Shown piece after piece: positions 36,838-49,575 of a stretch of 64,000 nt of DNA. Source of the stretch: Branchiostoma floridae (lineage: Eukaryota; Chordata; Leptocardii; Amphioxiformes; Branchiostomatidae); the NCBI RefSeq assembly GCF_000003815.2, contig NC_049997.1, positions 2,442,376 to 2,506,375 on the forward strand, read 5' to 3'. The stretch's first letter is position 1. Each line of letters opens with the position of its first letter. The position numbers were made by a program, and so were the translations under genes. Under the pieces are notes generated by a model that saw only the letters and a program-made list of their open reading frames with translations, did not search any database and was not told the origin of the DNA.

Positions 36838-37929
36838 TATATATTTCTTTCCCTACAGGTTCTGGTCCAATTTTGAGACTGCAATAGATGTAACAGGTAG
36901 GGTTTAAGCTTTTCCAGTTACTTCAGTTTGCCACTTGTGTTGTGTGGGCTAATGATATTCATATTGCGACTGGATAGAGCAGAAATTGAGGTCAAAGGTA
37001 GGCTTTGTTTACATCCTTCCGCTGTCCTACGAGTTCAATCTGATTAACTCACTTTTTCTTTCCATTTAACCCTTGTGACCTTCTGGTGGAACAGAATTTC
37101 AGGAACTGAATCTCCCATGGCCAACAATGATTGTGGTATCTAACCCAATTTTGAATCTGAGCATTTCCTGCTGAAAATTTCGAGAGAACCTCCATGAAAA
37201 GCGGCGTGCAGGCCGAGTTGAGCTTCTAATGAATATAAAGGTTCAAACAGATAAAAACCTTTCATCATTTGCAAATTTGCTAGTACGCGCCGTCTATAAC
37301 ATCATTAATCGTGCTTAGTAAAGCTCGACAACTTTAATCTTCTATTAGGCCATGTTATCTTGATTATATGGATGACATCATTTGAGACACCCAAAACTGT
37401 TTGGCTAAGAAAGAAGTTGCCTTCATCATGGAAAAGAAGTGGTCAGCAAGGTTTAACAAAACGTATTTTTTTTTCATTTTCACTCTTTTGCATTTTTCTT
37501 ATTTGACCTTGGAGTTGACAGTGAATTAAATGACGTTAGTATAAACTTTCCGATATTTTTTTGCAGCATACGGCTCATTTTGCAGCTACTTTGTACGATT
37601 TCCCGATTTTCAGTATGCTTCAACTTTTTTCTTTGGAAACGGCCGAAAATTGATGTGCGCGCGGATGTTATCCATATAATCAAATCAACAGCCTTAGTAA
37701 TGTACGGCAGTGAAAAATGCAAGCCAGCAGCTGACAGCGCACATTAGGCACTGTGCACCAGACATGACATTGGTAATCATCGAGACAAACGAGAAGCCGA
37801 TTCTTCGCCATTGATCACTCCACAGTGTTGAAAGGTTGAACCGTGTGTCACTGTCATTATTCCATTAGAACCACGAAGTTCTCTCCTTCATCTATTGTGA
37901 TACAAGAATCTGAGACAGGGAAGGGCTTC

Positions 37930-38720
37930 TGGGCTGCTTGATCGACGATGTGAACCTGTACAACCATCAGTACGTTAAGATAGAACCGTTCATGCTTGAC
38001 ATGCGGTGGACAAGGTCAAAAGATATGGGGCGTTTAACAACATATTTATGACATACACTGATTTGATGCATCGGTGACAGTTTGATAAAAAAAACTGTAC
38101 ATTTGTTACAAAAAATGTATATATGATCTCGCTGCCTGGTTGACGATGTGAACCTGTACAACCATCAGTACGTCAAGATAGAACCCTTCATGCTTGACAT
38201 GCGGTGGACAAGGGCAAAAGATATGGGGCGTTTAACAGCATATTGATGACACATACTGATTTGATGCATCGGTGACAGTTTGATACAAAAAAAACTGTAC
38301 ATTTGCTACTTCGAAATGTTTACATTTTCTCGCTGCCTGATTGACGATGTGAAACTGTAGTACCATCAGCACGTCAATTTGGAGTCCTACATAGGTTGTA
38401 ACATGCAGCGTACAAGGTCAAACGATACGGGGCTTTAACAACATAAATATGACACAGACTGATTTGGAAGCCTGGGTACCATCCGGAAAGTAGTTCGCTC
38501 CGGCGTTTATTATACACAGTCGCTTGTAGATCTGATTTCTATCATACACTATATACAGTCGCTTGTAGCTCTGACATTTATCATACACTATATACAGTCG
38601 AACATAGGAGCAAACTACTACCCGGATGGTACACAGGCTACTGATTTGGTGCATCAGTGATAGTTTATTACAGAAAACTGCACGTTTCCTGCAAAGAATA
38701 GTATATATTATCATTATAAT
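37930..38720. repeat. Tandem repeat, about 200 base unit, three copies
   Basis: TTGACGATGTGAACCTGTAC or close forms occur near 37941, 38140 and 38341. They are followed by CATGCTTGACATGCGGTGGA and GATTTGATGCATCGGTGACA. The third copy carries the 172-base MITE. Confidence 0.85.
38468..38639. mobile_element. Short MITE with 10-base target duplication
   Basis: The inverted ends (AGCCTGGGTACCATCCGG and CCGGATGGTACACAGGCT) are flanked by ACTGATTTGG at 38458-38467 and 38640-38649. The insertion splits the third unit of a tandem array, so the empty site is visible in the neighbouring units. A 9-10 base duplication suggests a Mutator-like element, but the superfamily is not proven. Confidence 0.82.
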
Positions 38721-38784
38721 CATGACAACAATTTTAGTGAGCATAACTGCCTAACCCCAAGGAGTTACAATTTCTTCATATCTA

Positions 38785-38956
38785 GGTATGTACACCAAAA
38801 AGCAGTTACTCAAGCAACAGGATATCAGTTTGGAAACGGTCAGACGTTTCAGATAGCATCCACTGTCTTTCGCCAGTGACACTGAAGAGATCTGGTTGCT
38901 TGAGTAACTGCCTTTTGGCGTATCTTATTACATGCATGTCTCACCTACATCGATCT
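38785..38956. repeat. Inverted fragment pair of the 'ACTCAAGCAACTGG' family
   Basis: The left end is AGCAGTTACTCAAGCAACAG and the right end is GGTTGCTTGAGTAACTGCCT, with the GTGACACTGAAG segment between them. This is the compact foldback form of the family. Confidence 0.7.
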
Positions 38957-39373
38957 AGTAATGTATATGTTACATCTGTTGTGTAAGAAACTCTGAACTG
39001 GCAAACGGTTGAACAGTATTCTATGAGATCAAGGCATTCCTGTCCGACATTGGATGGTTCGTCTGTTGGCAAATTTAAATATTTAAGCCAAGTCACGAAG
39101 TAAGCAAATAGTTCTCAAAGGTGGAAAATATTTCAGCAAAATTCTAGATTTTGGAAAGGTTGCTGAAAGACCAGCCTGGTTGGTGATTCCTTTCGTGCCT
39201 AGTAGTCATATTTGCTGTTTTTTGTCCAAGCTAAGTGGCATGGTTTTGTTGCCCTGTAGGGTTGCTAGCCCTGCGTGTGACACTAAATCTACTTATTCGA
39301 GAAGTTCATCACACAGTCTTAAGCTTGATGCTCAAGAAAGCGTCTACAAACCTACGTGCAATCAACCTAAAAG

Positions 39374-39445
39374 CTTTTAGGCCTAAGAAAAATGTGTTTT
39401 CGGCTATCCGACCTACTGACCCAAGCCTTTTTTCGGGGGTTGTGT
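39374..39445. repeat. Fragment of the 'GGCCTAGGAAAAAA' repeat family
   Basis: AGGCCTAAGAAAAATGTGTT, CCGACCTACTGACCC and GCCTTTTTTCGG form a decayed copy of the motif order seen at 60205-60305. Confidence 0.55.
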
Positions 39446-39504
39446 GTGTGTGTTTGGTGGGGTGGGGGTTGTGGGTCGTGATCGCTTGCAATCAAGAGAC
39501 ATGG

Positions 39505-39945
39505 AATTTTCTATCTGACAAACTTGTTATGTAGTTTTCAAACATGCTCTTTTAATTTTTGTCTCCTTAAAAACAGAAACAAACAGAAACGAAAATCATT
39601 CATTTTTTAGAACCGTACTTGCAAGCACAGCATTGACTATCCTAGGCCCTACTACCATTTCCTTTCCAGGAGAAAAGAAGACGCAGAAGAGCAAGTAGAG
39701 TTCCGACCTTAGCCTTTTTTGGGGATGTAATGTTTTTTATCTGCCATCTCTGCGACGAAAACGTTGTTATATAGTTTTCCAACATGCTCTTTACATTTCT
39801 GATCCCTTTAAAAACAGAAACGAAACTCCTACTTGCAAAAACCATACTTGCAAGCACAGAATTGATTAACATACTATTAGGCCCTACTGCCAAGTCCTTT
39901 ACAGGAGAGATGAAGACGCAGAAGTGCAAGTAGAGTTCCAATGAA
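39505..39945. repeat. Direct duplication, about 240 base period
   Basis: GTAGTTTTCAAACATGCTCT and ATAGTTTTCCAACATGCTCT begin two units sharing CTTAAAAACAGAAAC, CTTGCAAGCACAG, TAGGCCCTACT and AGAAGACGCAGAAG. Confidence 0.8.
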
Positions 39946-40154
39946 TTAGCTCATTACCTGCTGGATAATTGGATAGCTTCTTTTCAGATCCGACACCCGT
40001 GTCGTGCTCTTTCAAGGCGTCTTCGAACTAATTGCACTTAAGGCTCAAGAGAAGGCCTACAGAGACAATCAGGCTACCTCTTCAGTCTTTGTAATGCCTT
40101 GGGTGCTACATCATCCTTTGATTGTGAGGCGCGCTCAGAGATACAGAGCGTGGG

Positions 40155-40315
40155 TGGGGGTAATGTTAAATGGTTCTCCAGGCACATTTCAAGACCACAC
40201 CTGTAACCAGAATGCTCCAAAAATGGGCGAAGTAATGTTAAATGGTTTTCCAGGCACATTTCAAGACCACATCTGTAACCAAAATGATCCAAAAATGGGC
40301 GAAGTAACCATTTCA
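40155..40315. repeat. Direct duplication, 72 base period
   Basis: Two adjacent copies of GTAATGTTAAATGGTT(C/T)TC, CAGGCACATTTCAAGACCAC and CCAAAAATGGGCGAAGTAA. The 72-base period is a multiple of three, which makes a duplicated short frame. Confidence 0.85.
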
Positions 40316-40319
40316 TGGT

Positions 40320-42049
40320 AAAACCTAACACAGTCCTTAGCTTTGTTCATGATAAAGACAATGATACAGAAATGGTGTAATGTTTTTAAATAAATCTATT
40401 TCTCACATCAGTTAGGTGATGAAACCTTAAGATACCAGATATGTATACCTGTATTGTGGCAGAAGGCATATGGTGCACTTCCTATATATAGCATTGAATC
40501 AGAATGATAAAAAACAGCATTGACAACAACAATTAGATAGATAAGTTTCCTCTATATGCAGGAACCTACTTTCAAAGATGACACGCTGAAAATGATTATC
40601 ATTGAAAGTTATCTACAAGAAATAAAACTGAAGTCTGTGCTACAACAAAGACTGTTCTTATTGTAGGAAAATTATGAAAACGTAATTTAAAACATTCAGA
40701 CTTAAATGTAACATTTAGATTAGTCTGCAAGTCCGATGGTCTATGCATTACTAGACGACAATAATATATGATAAAACAAAGTTGGGTAAAGTAAAATTTT
40801 CCTAAATGATTTTTGATGAGTGCACAGCGGTGAAAAATAAGACATGCCACAGAAGGTCATTTGAGGCAAGCTAGAGGGTATCGCCCTACTGTTGCATCTC
40901 CCTATCTCATTACATTTCATTACTTATCTAATACTTCATACATCCCATGAGAACACTCATATGAGATCCCATCAAGCGATCATGCATTAAGTCCGCTTCT
41001 TAATGAATAAGGCATTTGAGGTGGGAACATATATCCAATTTGTATATCATTACATGATACCTATGGCAAGAAATTGCATACGGCAAAGCAGCAGCATCTT
41101 AAAAACAGACTTAAAACGTTATGGGGTAAAGAAGTAATAGAAAATCTTATGATACTATCATAACGCCCGTGAAGGGATAACAAAAACGAAAACACAGGAA
41201 TGAAGAATCGCACAGCATGCTTACTTGTTATGATGGTGCCCTGGCGGCCTCCACTGTCTGTTGTGATTACACTCGGCGTCTTACTGGGAACCGTTTATTT
41301 ACATCGCATGGTGAAGTACACTACTGCAGAAGAGCGGGCTACCTATTCACGACCCTAACGACTATGGTAGCAAGACTTGCAGGGCGATTTGAGCTTTACG
41401 AAACCAACAGTGAAGACGTACAATCAACACCTGTATGTTTGTAATATATTTCATCGTGTTTTGAAGAAAATATGATATGAAAAAGTCCCCCATTTCCCCA
41501 CAGAAATGGTACCTCCCATTGATGTATTTCCGGTACACAAGCCGGTTACTGGATGATGTCATCGCGCGAGCCAGGAATATGAGATATAGGTCAACGAATA
41601 AATATATTCATAAGGAAATATGTTTTCAAAACATTCAACATGTATTTTGAATTATACTCATGGGAATATTCTTTTTAGAATCATTGTACATGTATGTGTT
41701 TGGGCAAAGAGGTACTGTAACCTCCTTGGTTTGAGTGAGGAAAGAAGTCAGTAGCATCAATAAAATACTAAGTATGCTGCAATCTAGAACCCCTAGTATG
41801 CAGAGAAGGCCAACATAGATGAGGATGAAATACGTGGGGTCTGACCACAGGCCTTGGTGGTACAATTAGGCACTAACAGAGAGTGATGTCTCTGATGGTT
41901 GAATCCGGCAGCAGACGGCGGTTTGGATCAATAGAAAACCTCAGGTCTGTTGGGGAATGGCTAGATCAGCTCCTACAGGTGGTTCCGGACCCTGTTGCCA
42001 AATGATGTCATTTGACGAGGGCTGAATACTAAGAAGAGAAGATGCTTTT
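40320..42049. other. Nothing recognised
   Basis: Low-GC single-copy-looking sequence upstream of the synaptotagmin exons. No exon with a phase-1 donor could be picked out with confidence. Confidence 0.55.
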
Positions 42050-42960
42050 AATCACAGCCGAGTGCACGGAGATGGGCAGAGCATCCGGACGGGCAGCAAC
42101 AGTTGTCTTTTTACTATTCAACACATTTCTTGGCTGGAAACAGTAAGATTTAAGCACAAATGATCTACGTCTGTTAGAGCATCCGGATGAGTAGCAACAG
42201 TTGTCTTTTACTATTGAGCACATTTCTAGACTGGAAGCAGTGATATTTAAGCACAAATGGTCTATCAGAGCATTCGGATTGGCAGCAACAGTTGTCTTTT
42301 ACTATTCAGCACATTTCTTGGCTGGAAACAGTAAGATTTAAGCACAAATGGTCTATCAGAGCATCCGGATTGGCAGCAATAGTTGTCTTTTACTATTCAG
42401 CACATTTCTTGGCTGTAAATAGTAGGACTTAAGCACAAATGGTCTGTCAGAGTATCCGGATTGGCAGCAACAGTTATCTTTTACTATTCTGCACATTTCT
42501 TGGCTGTAAACAGTAAGATTTAATCACAAATGGTCTGTCAGAGTATCCGGATTGGCAGCAAAAATTGTCTTTTACTATTCAACACACCTCTAGACTGGAA
42601 GCAGTAAGATTTAAGCACAAATGGTCTATCAGAGCATCCGGATTGGCAGCAACAGTTATCTTTTACTATTCAGCACATTTCTAGACAGGAAGCAGTGAGA
42701 TTTAAGCACAAATGGTCTGCCAGAGCACCCGGATTGGCAGCAACAGTTGTCTTTTACTATTCTGCACATTTCTTGGCTGTACATTGTAAGATTTAAGCAC
42801 AAATGGTCTATCAGAGCATTCGGATTGGCAGCAACAGTTGTCTTTTACTATTCAGCACATTTCTTGGCTGGAAACAGTAAGATTTAAGCACAAATGGTCT
42901 ATCAGAGTATCCGGATGGACAGCAACAGCTGTCTTTTTGCTATTCAGCAGATTCCAGTTC
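42050..42960. repeat. 91-base satellite, about ten copies
   Basis: The unit contains TATCCGGATTGGCAGCAACA, GTTGTCTTTTACTATTCAGC, ACATTTCTTGGCTG and GTAAGATTTAAGCACAAATG. Copies begin near 42090 and every 90-92 bases to about 42920. Copies differ by scattered substitutions and the array is regular. Confidence 0.92.
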
Positions 42961-45900
42961 CCCAAGAACGGAAATCACACTGTATGGGCTTCTTTAGTCA
43001 ATATCGACCCCAATTGGCCACCCCCACACATCCCCACCAACTTAACCTCCACAAAGATGATTACAATCGCATTATAAGTAGTGATTTTATATAATTTATA
43101 TAAGTCAAAAACCCATGCATCATTAAACATGGGACTATTCATTAGCCTCCAAAGAAAATAAAAAGAAAACTTCCCGGCAACGTGATAACATGTAGCAACA
43201 TCAGATAGAGCCATAGAGTAGACATTTTTTTGCCCTTTTGATTTTATTGTATATGCTTATTATAAGTTAATGTATTGCTGTGAATATGATACTACCTTTT
43301 AATATCCCAATATCTAAATACTAGTATGTCCTGTGTCGAATCAAAGTTTTATGATCATAATATCGTTGATGATTGGTTGATGCCGAAAATTCATGATGAC
43401 ACGTAATAATATGGTTGTACGATGACAGGAAAACTGTCAAATGAGGCATAATTTGAAAATCACAGTTGATAACACAATTATTAATTGTGAAAGCATAGCA
43501 TTGGATGATTGTAGAACATCGACGATCACACTCTGTATTTTGAAAACGATTCCCTTCTAATCACTTTGAGAATAGAATTTGATATAATCGATCGCATCAA
43601 TGTAAATGCAATTACGCGTCGTGATTGATGTATTCCTGAAAACCGCAAACCAAAGAGACGTTTAACATCCTCGGCACATCACAGGTCTGCTGAGGTCAGG
43701 GCTGGTTTGATTGACAGCGGGGATTTTCTACTATCCTTCTATTCCGGCAAGGTTTATCTCCAGATACCAGGTGGAACATAGATGGCATAACAAGTGCTTT
43801 TCTTTCCGCGTCCCAGAGGGCAGGTAGATAAGAAGCCGGAACTTCTGATTGCAAATACCGTGACCTTCAGAAAATCGTGCCCCAAGGGCTTCACCCCTCT
43901 AGTTGTCACGCAGTATGACGTCATGTTAAACTATCTGTATGAAGTAAAGTCAGAGAGGCCATCTGCGAGCGGATCTACAACCAAAACTCAAACAGTACGG
44001 GAGACCTTTGCGTAGAACTCTCCAGCACATGGGGCCGTGCCCCGCTACACCCAAGGGACTGTAGCTTTCCTTTGGTGCTTTCTCATCATAGGAACAGTCT
44101 TTCTGATCACCACCATATAGTAGTATACATATACAACAACATACATCACGAAGTAATGTTAAATGAATAAAGAATGGTGACGAAATATTATAAACTCATT
44201 AAAAAAACAAATAATGTAATGTAACGAATTGGTTTTGAAAGCTCATGTCTAACCCTCCAATCGAAAGAGTAATGTTAAATAGTTCAAATTAAACGCGAAC
44301 TTGGAGAAAACTTTGACATTGTTAGAAAGAGCTAAAAGTTTACGGTTTGTCCTAAGACTCAGGATAAATTGTCAAGAGTTGACTAGAGTTTCACCAACGA
44401 ATGCTAGAACGTAGTATCACAATGTTGCCAATACGTCTTCCCATATGAAATACCGTCTACCAGGAGAATACAATCATGGACGGTACAGGACTTTCTTCTC
44501 TTCGCCACAGGATACAAAGCTGCCACCCTCGGAGATCACATACAAGCACCTGGGCGGGGGAGATGATGCATTGCGGCGCTAGCCAGAACGGCTAACTCGG
44601 TGTAGAAGAACCCATGGAAATTGCGGAACCAAGTGGGTTTGAGCCTTGGTGGATTTGCAAGACACTGTTAAAAACATACAAGTGGAGAAAATTGCCACGA
44701 ACGGAAATATCATAGGTACATGCACACGTTGTCAAGGGGATACATTTACATCATTAAGCCTCCGGACATCGCTGCAAACTCTTGCGAGTTTGTACAAGCG
44801 GGGACGATAAAATAACTAGATGAGTACAACTTGAGTCCGCCGTAACTTCGTCTTCGTCCTTTTATTTGTATCATTCTGTGAATTCTGCAATAAAAAAAAA
44901 AACTCTTACGAAAAAGTGTCTTAATCGAACCGAGGAGAGACTCTGGCCTGGCCGAATGGTAATAGGGGAATTAAGCCTGGGAGTTGTTGGGAGCCAAGTT
45001 GGGAATAAAAGTCTAGTAGGAATTAATTGGCTAGGAGTGAACTGACCGCCCGGTGGGATAGCTGGATAGACTGCAAAAACGACTGAAATCCCATGGCAAC
45101 TTCTTTGTACCTATTTGGCCAGCAATTTTTATTTCTTGTTCATCCAACTGACACGTCTACTTGGAGACTAGCAAACTATATCCTCCGTCCGACATCAAGT
45201 TCTGGGACTTTTCGGTAGATCCATCCGCCATTCACACGGTCAATTAAGTGCCGGCATCTTTATTCTCTGTAAGCAAATATTGTCCTTGTATATTGGTATT
45301 CTACATTTTGTACAATATCTTTGACAATGTTTTTGAAACAAGCCCATTTTGATCCCTAGGTGAAGATCACAAACTAACTTCTGTTTGGGCACATTTAGAA
45401 CCGAAGGTACCGACGGCAGCTTGGAAGACGTATTAGTAAGTAGATGGCCTCTGACACCCTATTCCCTGGCCGAACAATGGATGATGTTGTCTGGTGAATA
45501 GATTAGCTCCCATGTCACTTTCTGTCTTTGGTCGCCAGACGATGTATCGACGATTCCTCATTCAATACAATCATTTAAGTCTGTCTACATAAGTTTAGAA
45601 ATTAGGTCTCTATGGAGCGAAATATGTACTAGCCTGGTCCCAACGTCTGGTCGATAATGTATGCTTTGTGTAAGCATCATTCAAAGGTTTGAATTGTGTT
45701 ATCAATACATAATGAGGAAATTGAAGATGCAAATAAAGATGGAGGTAGATAAAAATATCTGTACACAGATAAGTCGTGAATACTTTTGGATTATTTTGGA
45801 GCAGAATTGAAACAGAATAATTACTCCCTGCACTTGGCAATTTCAATTTTTCCTATCTTTATCGCACTTATCATATCTTACATAAATAATGTTTTGTACG

Positions 45901-46043
45901 GAACAAGTATTGTTACAATAGTAAGGTGCAGCATTTTTCTTGATGGGAAGATTATTTCTATGCATGTTAAGAAACATTCAATTTATGATAACAATTTACA
46001 AGACGAAGACTTTATAAAACATTAAGTCGATCACGCCGATGAA
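42961..46043. other. Nothing recognised
   Basis: AT-rich sequence with a few GC-richer patches (43680-44060, 44500-44600) that lack both long frames and paired splice sites. Confidence 0.55.
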
Positions 46044-46376
46044 GGTTAGACATCCAGGTAATGAGATACGCCCAAAAGCGGTTACTCAAGCAACTGGATA
46101 TGACGGTCAGACATCTAAGACAGCATCCAATGATCGGTGACACTTAGGAAAGCTGGTTGAAGAGCAGGCTTTAAACCTACCTAGTATGACTTGGTATGCA
46201 AAGAAGATGAAGATAATTTGGATAGTCCAATAGGAACCAAACGTAAGCCAAGGTAGGGTATAAAACCTACTCTTCAACCAGCCTTCCTCAGTGTCACTGA
46301 CGAAAAACAGTGGATGCTGTCTGAAATGGATGGCCATTTCCAAAACTATATCCAGTTGCTTGAGTAACTGCTTTCA
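46044..46376. mobile_element. Foldback pair of the 'ACTCAAGCAACTGG' repeat family
   Basis: The left arm (GGTTAGACATCCAGGTAATG, then GGTTACTCAAGCAACTGGAT) and the right arm (ATCCAGTTGCTTGAGTAACT) are inverted copies about 330 bases apart. Each contains a CTGACGA...GAAA-like segment. The family resembles ends of Penelope- or LINE-type retroelements, but no coding part is present. A second inverted pair (AGGTTTAAAGCC... / CTACTCTTCAACCAGCC) lies inside. Confidence 0.6.
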
Positions 46377-46723
46377 TCAGTTCGGTCTGCTGCCCTCATT
46401 ATTGATGAATACCAGACAGATTCATACAAAGGAAATGCTAGGTCATTCATTACATGCATCATCTAGACATACGGCCGCCTTCGGGCCTACACACTGTCGA
46501 AGCGCCATATCTTTAGAGAGCTGGGTTCATGCCAAAAGATAGTTTAATACCGGGGGATATATATCTGCCTGTGTTATTAGGATGTGGCGAATTATTCAAA
46601 GCTGTAACCCCTGTAAGCTACCCAATATCCCTATGGGATCCAAAGGTGACCATAAAACCTGCATAAAGAGGAAGTGATAAGCAGATTCTGCTCATCAGTA
46701 GACGCTATGAAGTTATCATGTCA

Positions 46724-46965
46724 TCGAAAGGTCTGCGAAAGTTGGCATAGTTTGATAGGCTAAATCTTTGGAGCGAAGATATGAGCGTAACCTTGTACAT
46801 TAGGGAAGCTCAAATGTTTTTGGATCAATCATTATAATCCAATGCTAAACTTTATTCCAACACAAAAGTATACATGAATCAAAGTTATCATATCGTAAAA
46901 GTTGGCTTAGTTTGATAGGCTAAATCTCTGGAGCGAAGGTGTGAATTTAACCCTGTACATCAACT
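46724..46965. repeat. Direct duplication, about 160 base period
   Basis: AAGTTGGC(A/T)TAGTTTGATAG, GCTAAATCT and TGGAGCGAAG occur near 46740 and 46901, each followed by AACC(T/C)TGTACAT. Confidence 0.7.
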
Positions 46966-47109
46966 GGACGTTACATCAAGCCACATCTAACAGCTCTATC
47001 CACTTACACGTCTGCAGGGAGATGATTTAAGATCTGCAGATTGACTACTTTGCCATAATAGGCTTTCTTGAGAATGGGATCAAGATGCGGGGCGCCCCTA
47101 GCTGACGTC

Positions 47110-48270
47110 AATTCACGAACGCCACTAAAGGTGCTTAACACGATGGACTTCCTGCAAGCTGCTTCAAGGACTGCGTTTGTTACGGTTGGACTCCACGGTT
47201 CGTTTAATGGCGTTATTTAAGAAGTCTGCCGCCGTCTAGCCATTAGCAGTACATATATTTCACAGTTCATATTTCACAGTTCATATTCAATAAAATGTCT
47301 AGTGACTTTGTGCAAAATCTTAAAACTAAAGGCGCTCAAAGTGATGGACTTCCTTCAAGCAAATTCAAGGACTTTGTTTGTTCCGGTTAGACGTCATGGT
47401 TCGTTTGATGGCATTATTACAGAAGTCTGCCGCCATCTACCCATTTGCAGTACATATATTTTATGTACAGTTCATATCCAATAAAATGTCTACTGTCTTG
47501 GTAAAAAACTTTAAAAACTATACTAAAGGTGCTTAAAGCGATGGACTTCCTTCAAGCTGCTTCACGGACTGTCTTTGTTCCGGTTAGACTTCATGGTTCG
47601 TTTAATGGCATTATTACAGAAGTATGTCGCCATCTAGCCATTTGCCGTACGTATATTTCACATACAGTTCGTATCTAATAAAATGCCTACTGACTTGGTG
47701 GTAAAACTTAAGACTAAAGGTGCTCAAAGTGATGGACTTCCTCCAAGCTGCTTGAAGGACTGTGTTTGTTCCGGTTAGACTTCATGGTTCGTTTAATGGC
47801 ATTATTACAGAAGTCTGCCACCGTCTAGCCATTTGCAGTACATATATTTCACAGTTCATATCCAATAAAATGTCTACAATACTGACTTGGTGACAAAAAA
47901 TTAAACTAAAGGTGCTTAAAGCGATGAAATTCCTCCAAGCTGCTGCAAGGACTGCGTTTAGACTTCATGGTTCGTTTAATGGCATTATTACCTCTGTCTG
48001 CCGTCTAGTCCTTTGTAGTACATATATTTCACAGTTCATATCCAATAAAATGTCTACTGGCTTGGTAGTAAAACTTAAAACTAAAGGTGCTTAAAGCGAT
48101 GGACTTCCTCCATACTACTGCAAGGACTGTGTCTCGACTTCACGATTCGTTTAAATGAAATTCATTACTTCAGGCTGCCGTTTAACCATTTGCAGTACAT
48201 ATATTTCACAGTGCACATCCAAGAAATAAAATGTTTACTGACTGGAGAAGAGGTCTTTAAAAAGAAATAA
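47110..48270. repeat. About 195-base satellite, six copies, with ORF-like core
   Basis: Copies begin at ATGGACTTCCT near 47142, 47343, 47541, 47732, 47925 (ATGAAATTCCT) and 48099. Each continues TCATGGTTCGTTTAATGGCA, AGTACATATATTTCACAG and ends CCAATAAAATGTCTAC, which contains AATAAA. In several copies the ATG opens a 26-60 codon frame starting MDFLQA; in others a stop interrupts it. No splice structure or known domain is seen. Confidence 0.88.
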
Positions 48271-48789
48271 GAGTGTATGTTTCACAGGCGGTCAGTGACA
48301 TCGATTTTGGTAATATCTCGCGGCATATCTATGTTTATACTTCAAATCCAGCCATAAAATATCTACTGCTTAGGGAAGAGTTATAAACGCTTGAAAGGAA
48401 AAACGTACACATATTTTTTTTCTCCATTGGTTTTTGATAGGCGAGTAAAGACATCTTTTTGAAATAGGTTCTCAGCATGCTAGCAATAAAAGAAATGGTA
48501 CTACGCTCGAGGGAAATCTAAGTCGAGAAAGTACACAGTGTTCGCAGTGGTTGTTATTGGGTGTCAGCAGGATGGAAAGGATGTGCACTTAGGTGGTGAT
48601 AAGAACACGCTGTGACTGTCCTGATGGGCCATTATTCACAGCATTCAATATGATTACAAGCCGTGGAAAACATACTGTGCATGTAATGATGTGCAACTGT
48701 CATTCAACAGGCGCTGGGCATTTTCTTCTTGGTCTGATGACCAATGCCATTTTCCGGCAGCTTACTACATGGGTTGCTGCCAACGGCTT

Positions 48790-48998
48790 TAGTAACTCAT
48801 ATTTTGTGACTGCATTGAACAGTCGTAGCCTAGCGGGCCATATGTTGTATTTCAACATTAATAAAACAAGGGAATCTATGTTACAATTTTAACGGCTTCA
48901 ATAAGTCATATTTTGTGACTGAGCACACGTAAGCTAGCGGGCCATGTTGTATTTCAACATTAACAGAACAAGTGAATTTATGTTGCGATTTTGAGTGA
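48790..48998. repeat. Direct duplication, about 105 base period
   Basis: AGTAACTCATATTTTGTGAC and ATAAGTCATATTTTGTGACT lead two units sharing CTAGCGGGCCAT, TTGTATTTCAACATTAA and AACAAG. Confidence 0.8.
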
Positions 48999-49575
48999 CA
49001 TATGAGACGTATAGTAGATGGATAAATACATAATATATTACCTAGTCTATTGGGTATGGGTCTGAAGTTGAGTTGACAGATGAAACATGTGTACTGCATG
49101 TTTATAGATGTAATATATTTATTACATTCTGTCTGATCATTATCTTCTCCCTCATGATCTCAATAAAAAGAAGAGCCGAGCTTTGCGAATAAACAAAGGT
49201 TCAAATAAATCAAACAAACAGTACAGACACTTAGACGCATAAGATTCACCCCCTGGCATTTATATACACGAATTGAGTCCTAGATGTTCCGATCAGCCAT
49301 CAATGGACAGTACAAATGTTATAGCTGTAAGTATGTATCTCTCTATCTCGGCGTTAACAGCATCCTTCCCCTAGGCCACAGAGCAATCGTAGCTTTTAAG
49401 AGTTTTATGGACCATGATATTGTTGAAATGACCCCGAAATCCGCTGCCCTCTACGTTGATGGGAAGACAATTTTTCAAAACAAATGGGAACATCCGTTAC
49501 ATTTCATACAGTGGCAACTGTAACTGGCAATGTTATGGTTCTGGCGATAAGGCATTGCATGTAGAGTGTGTATGT

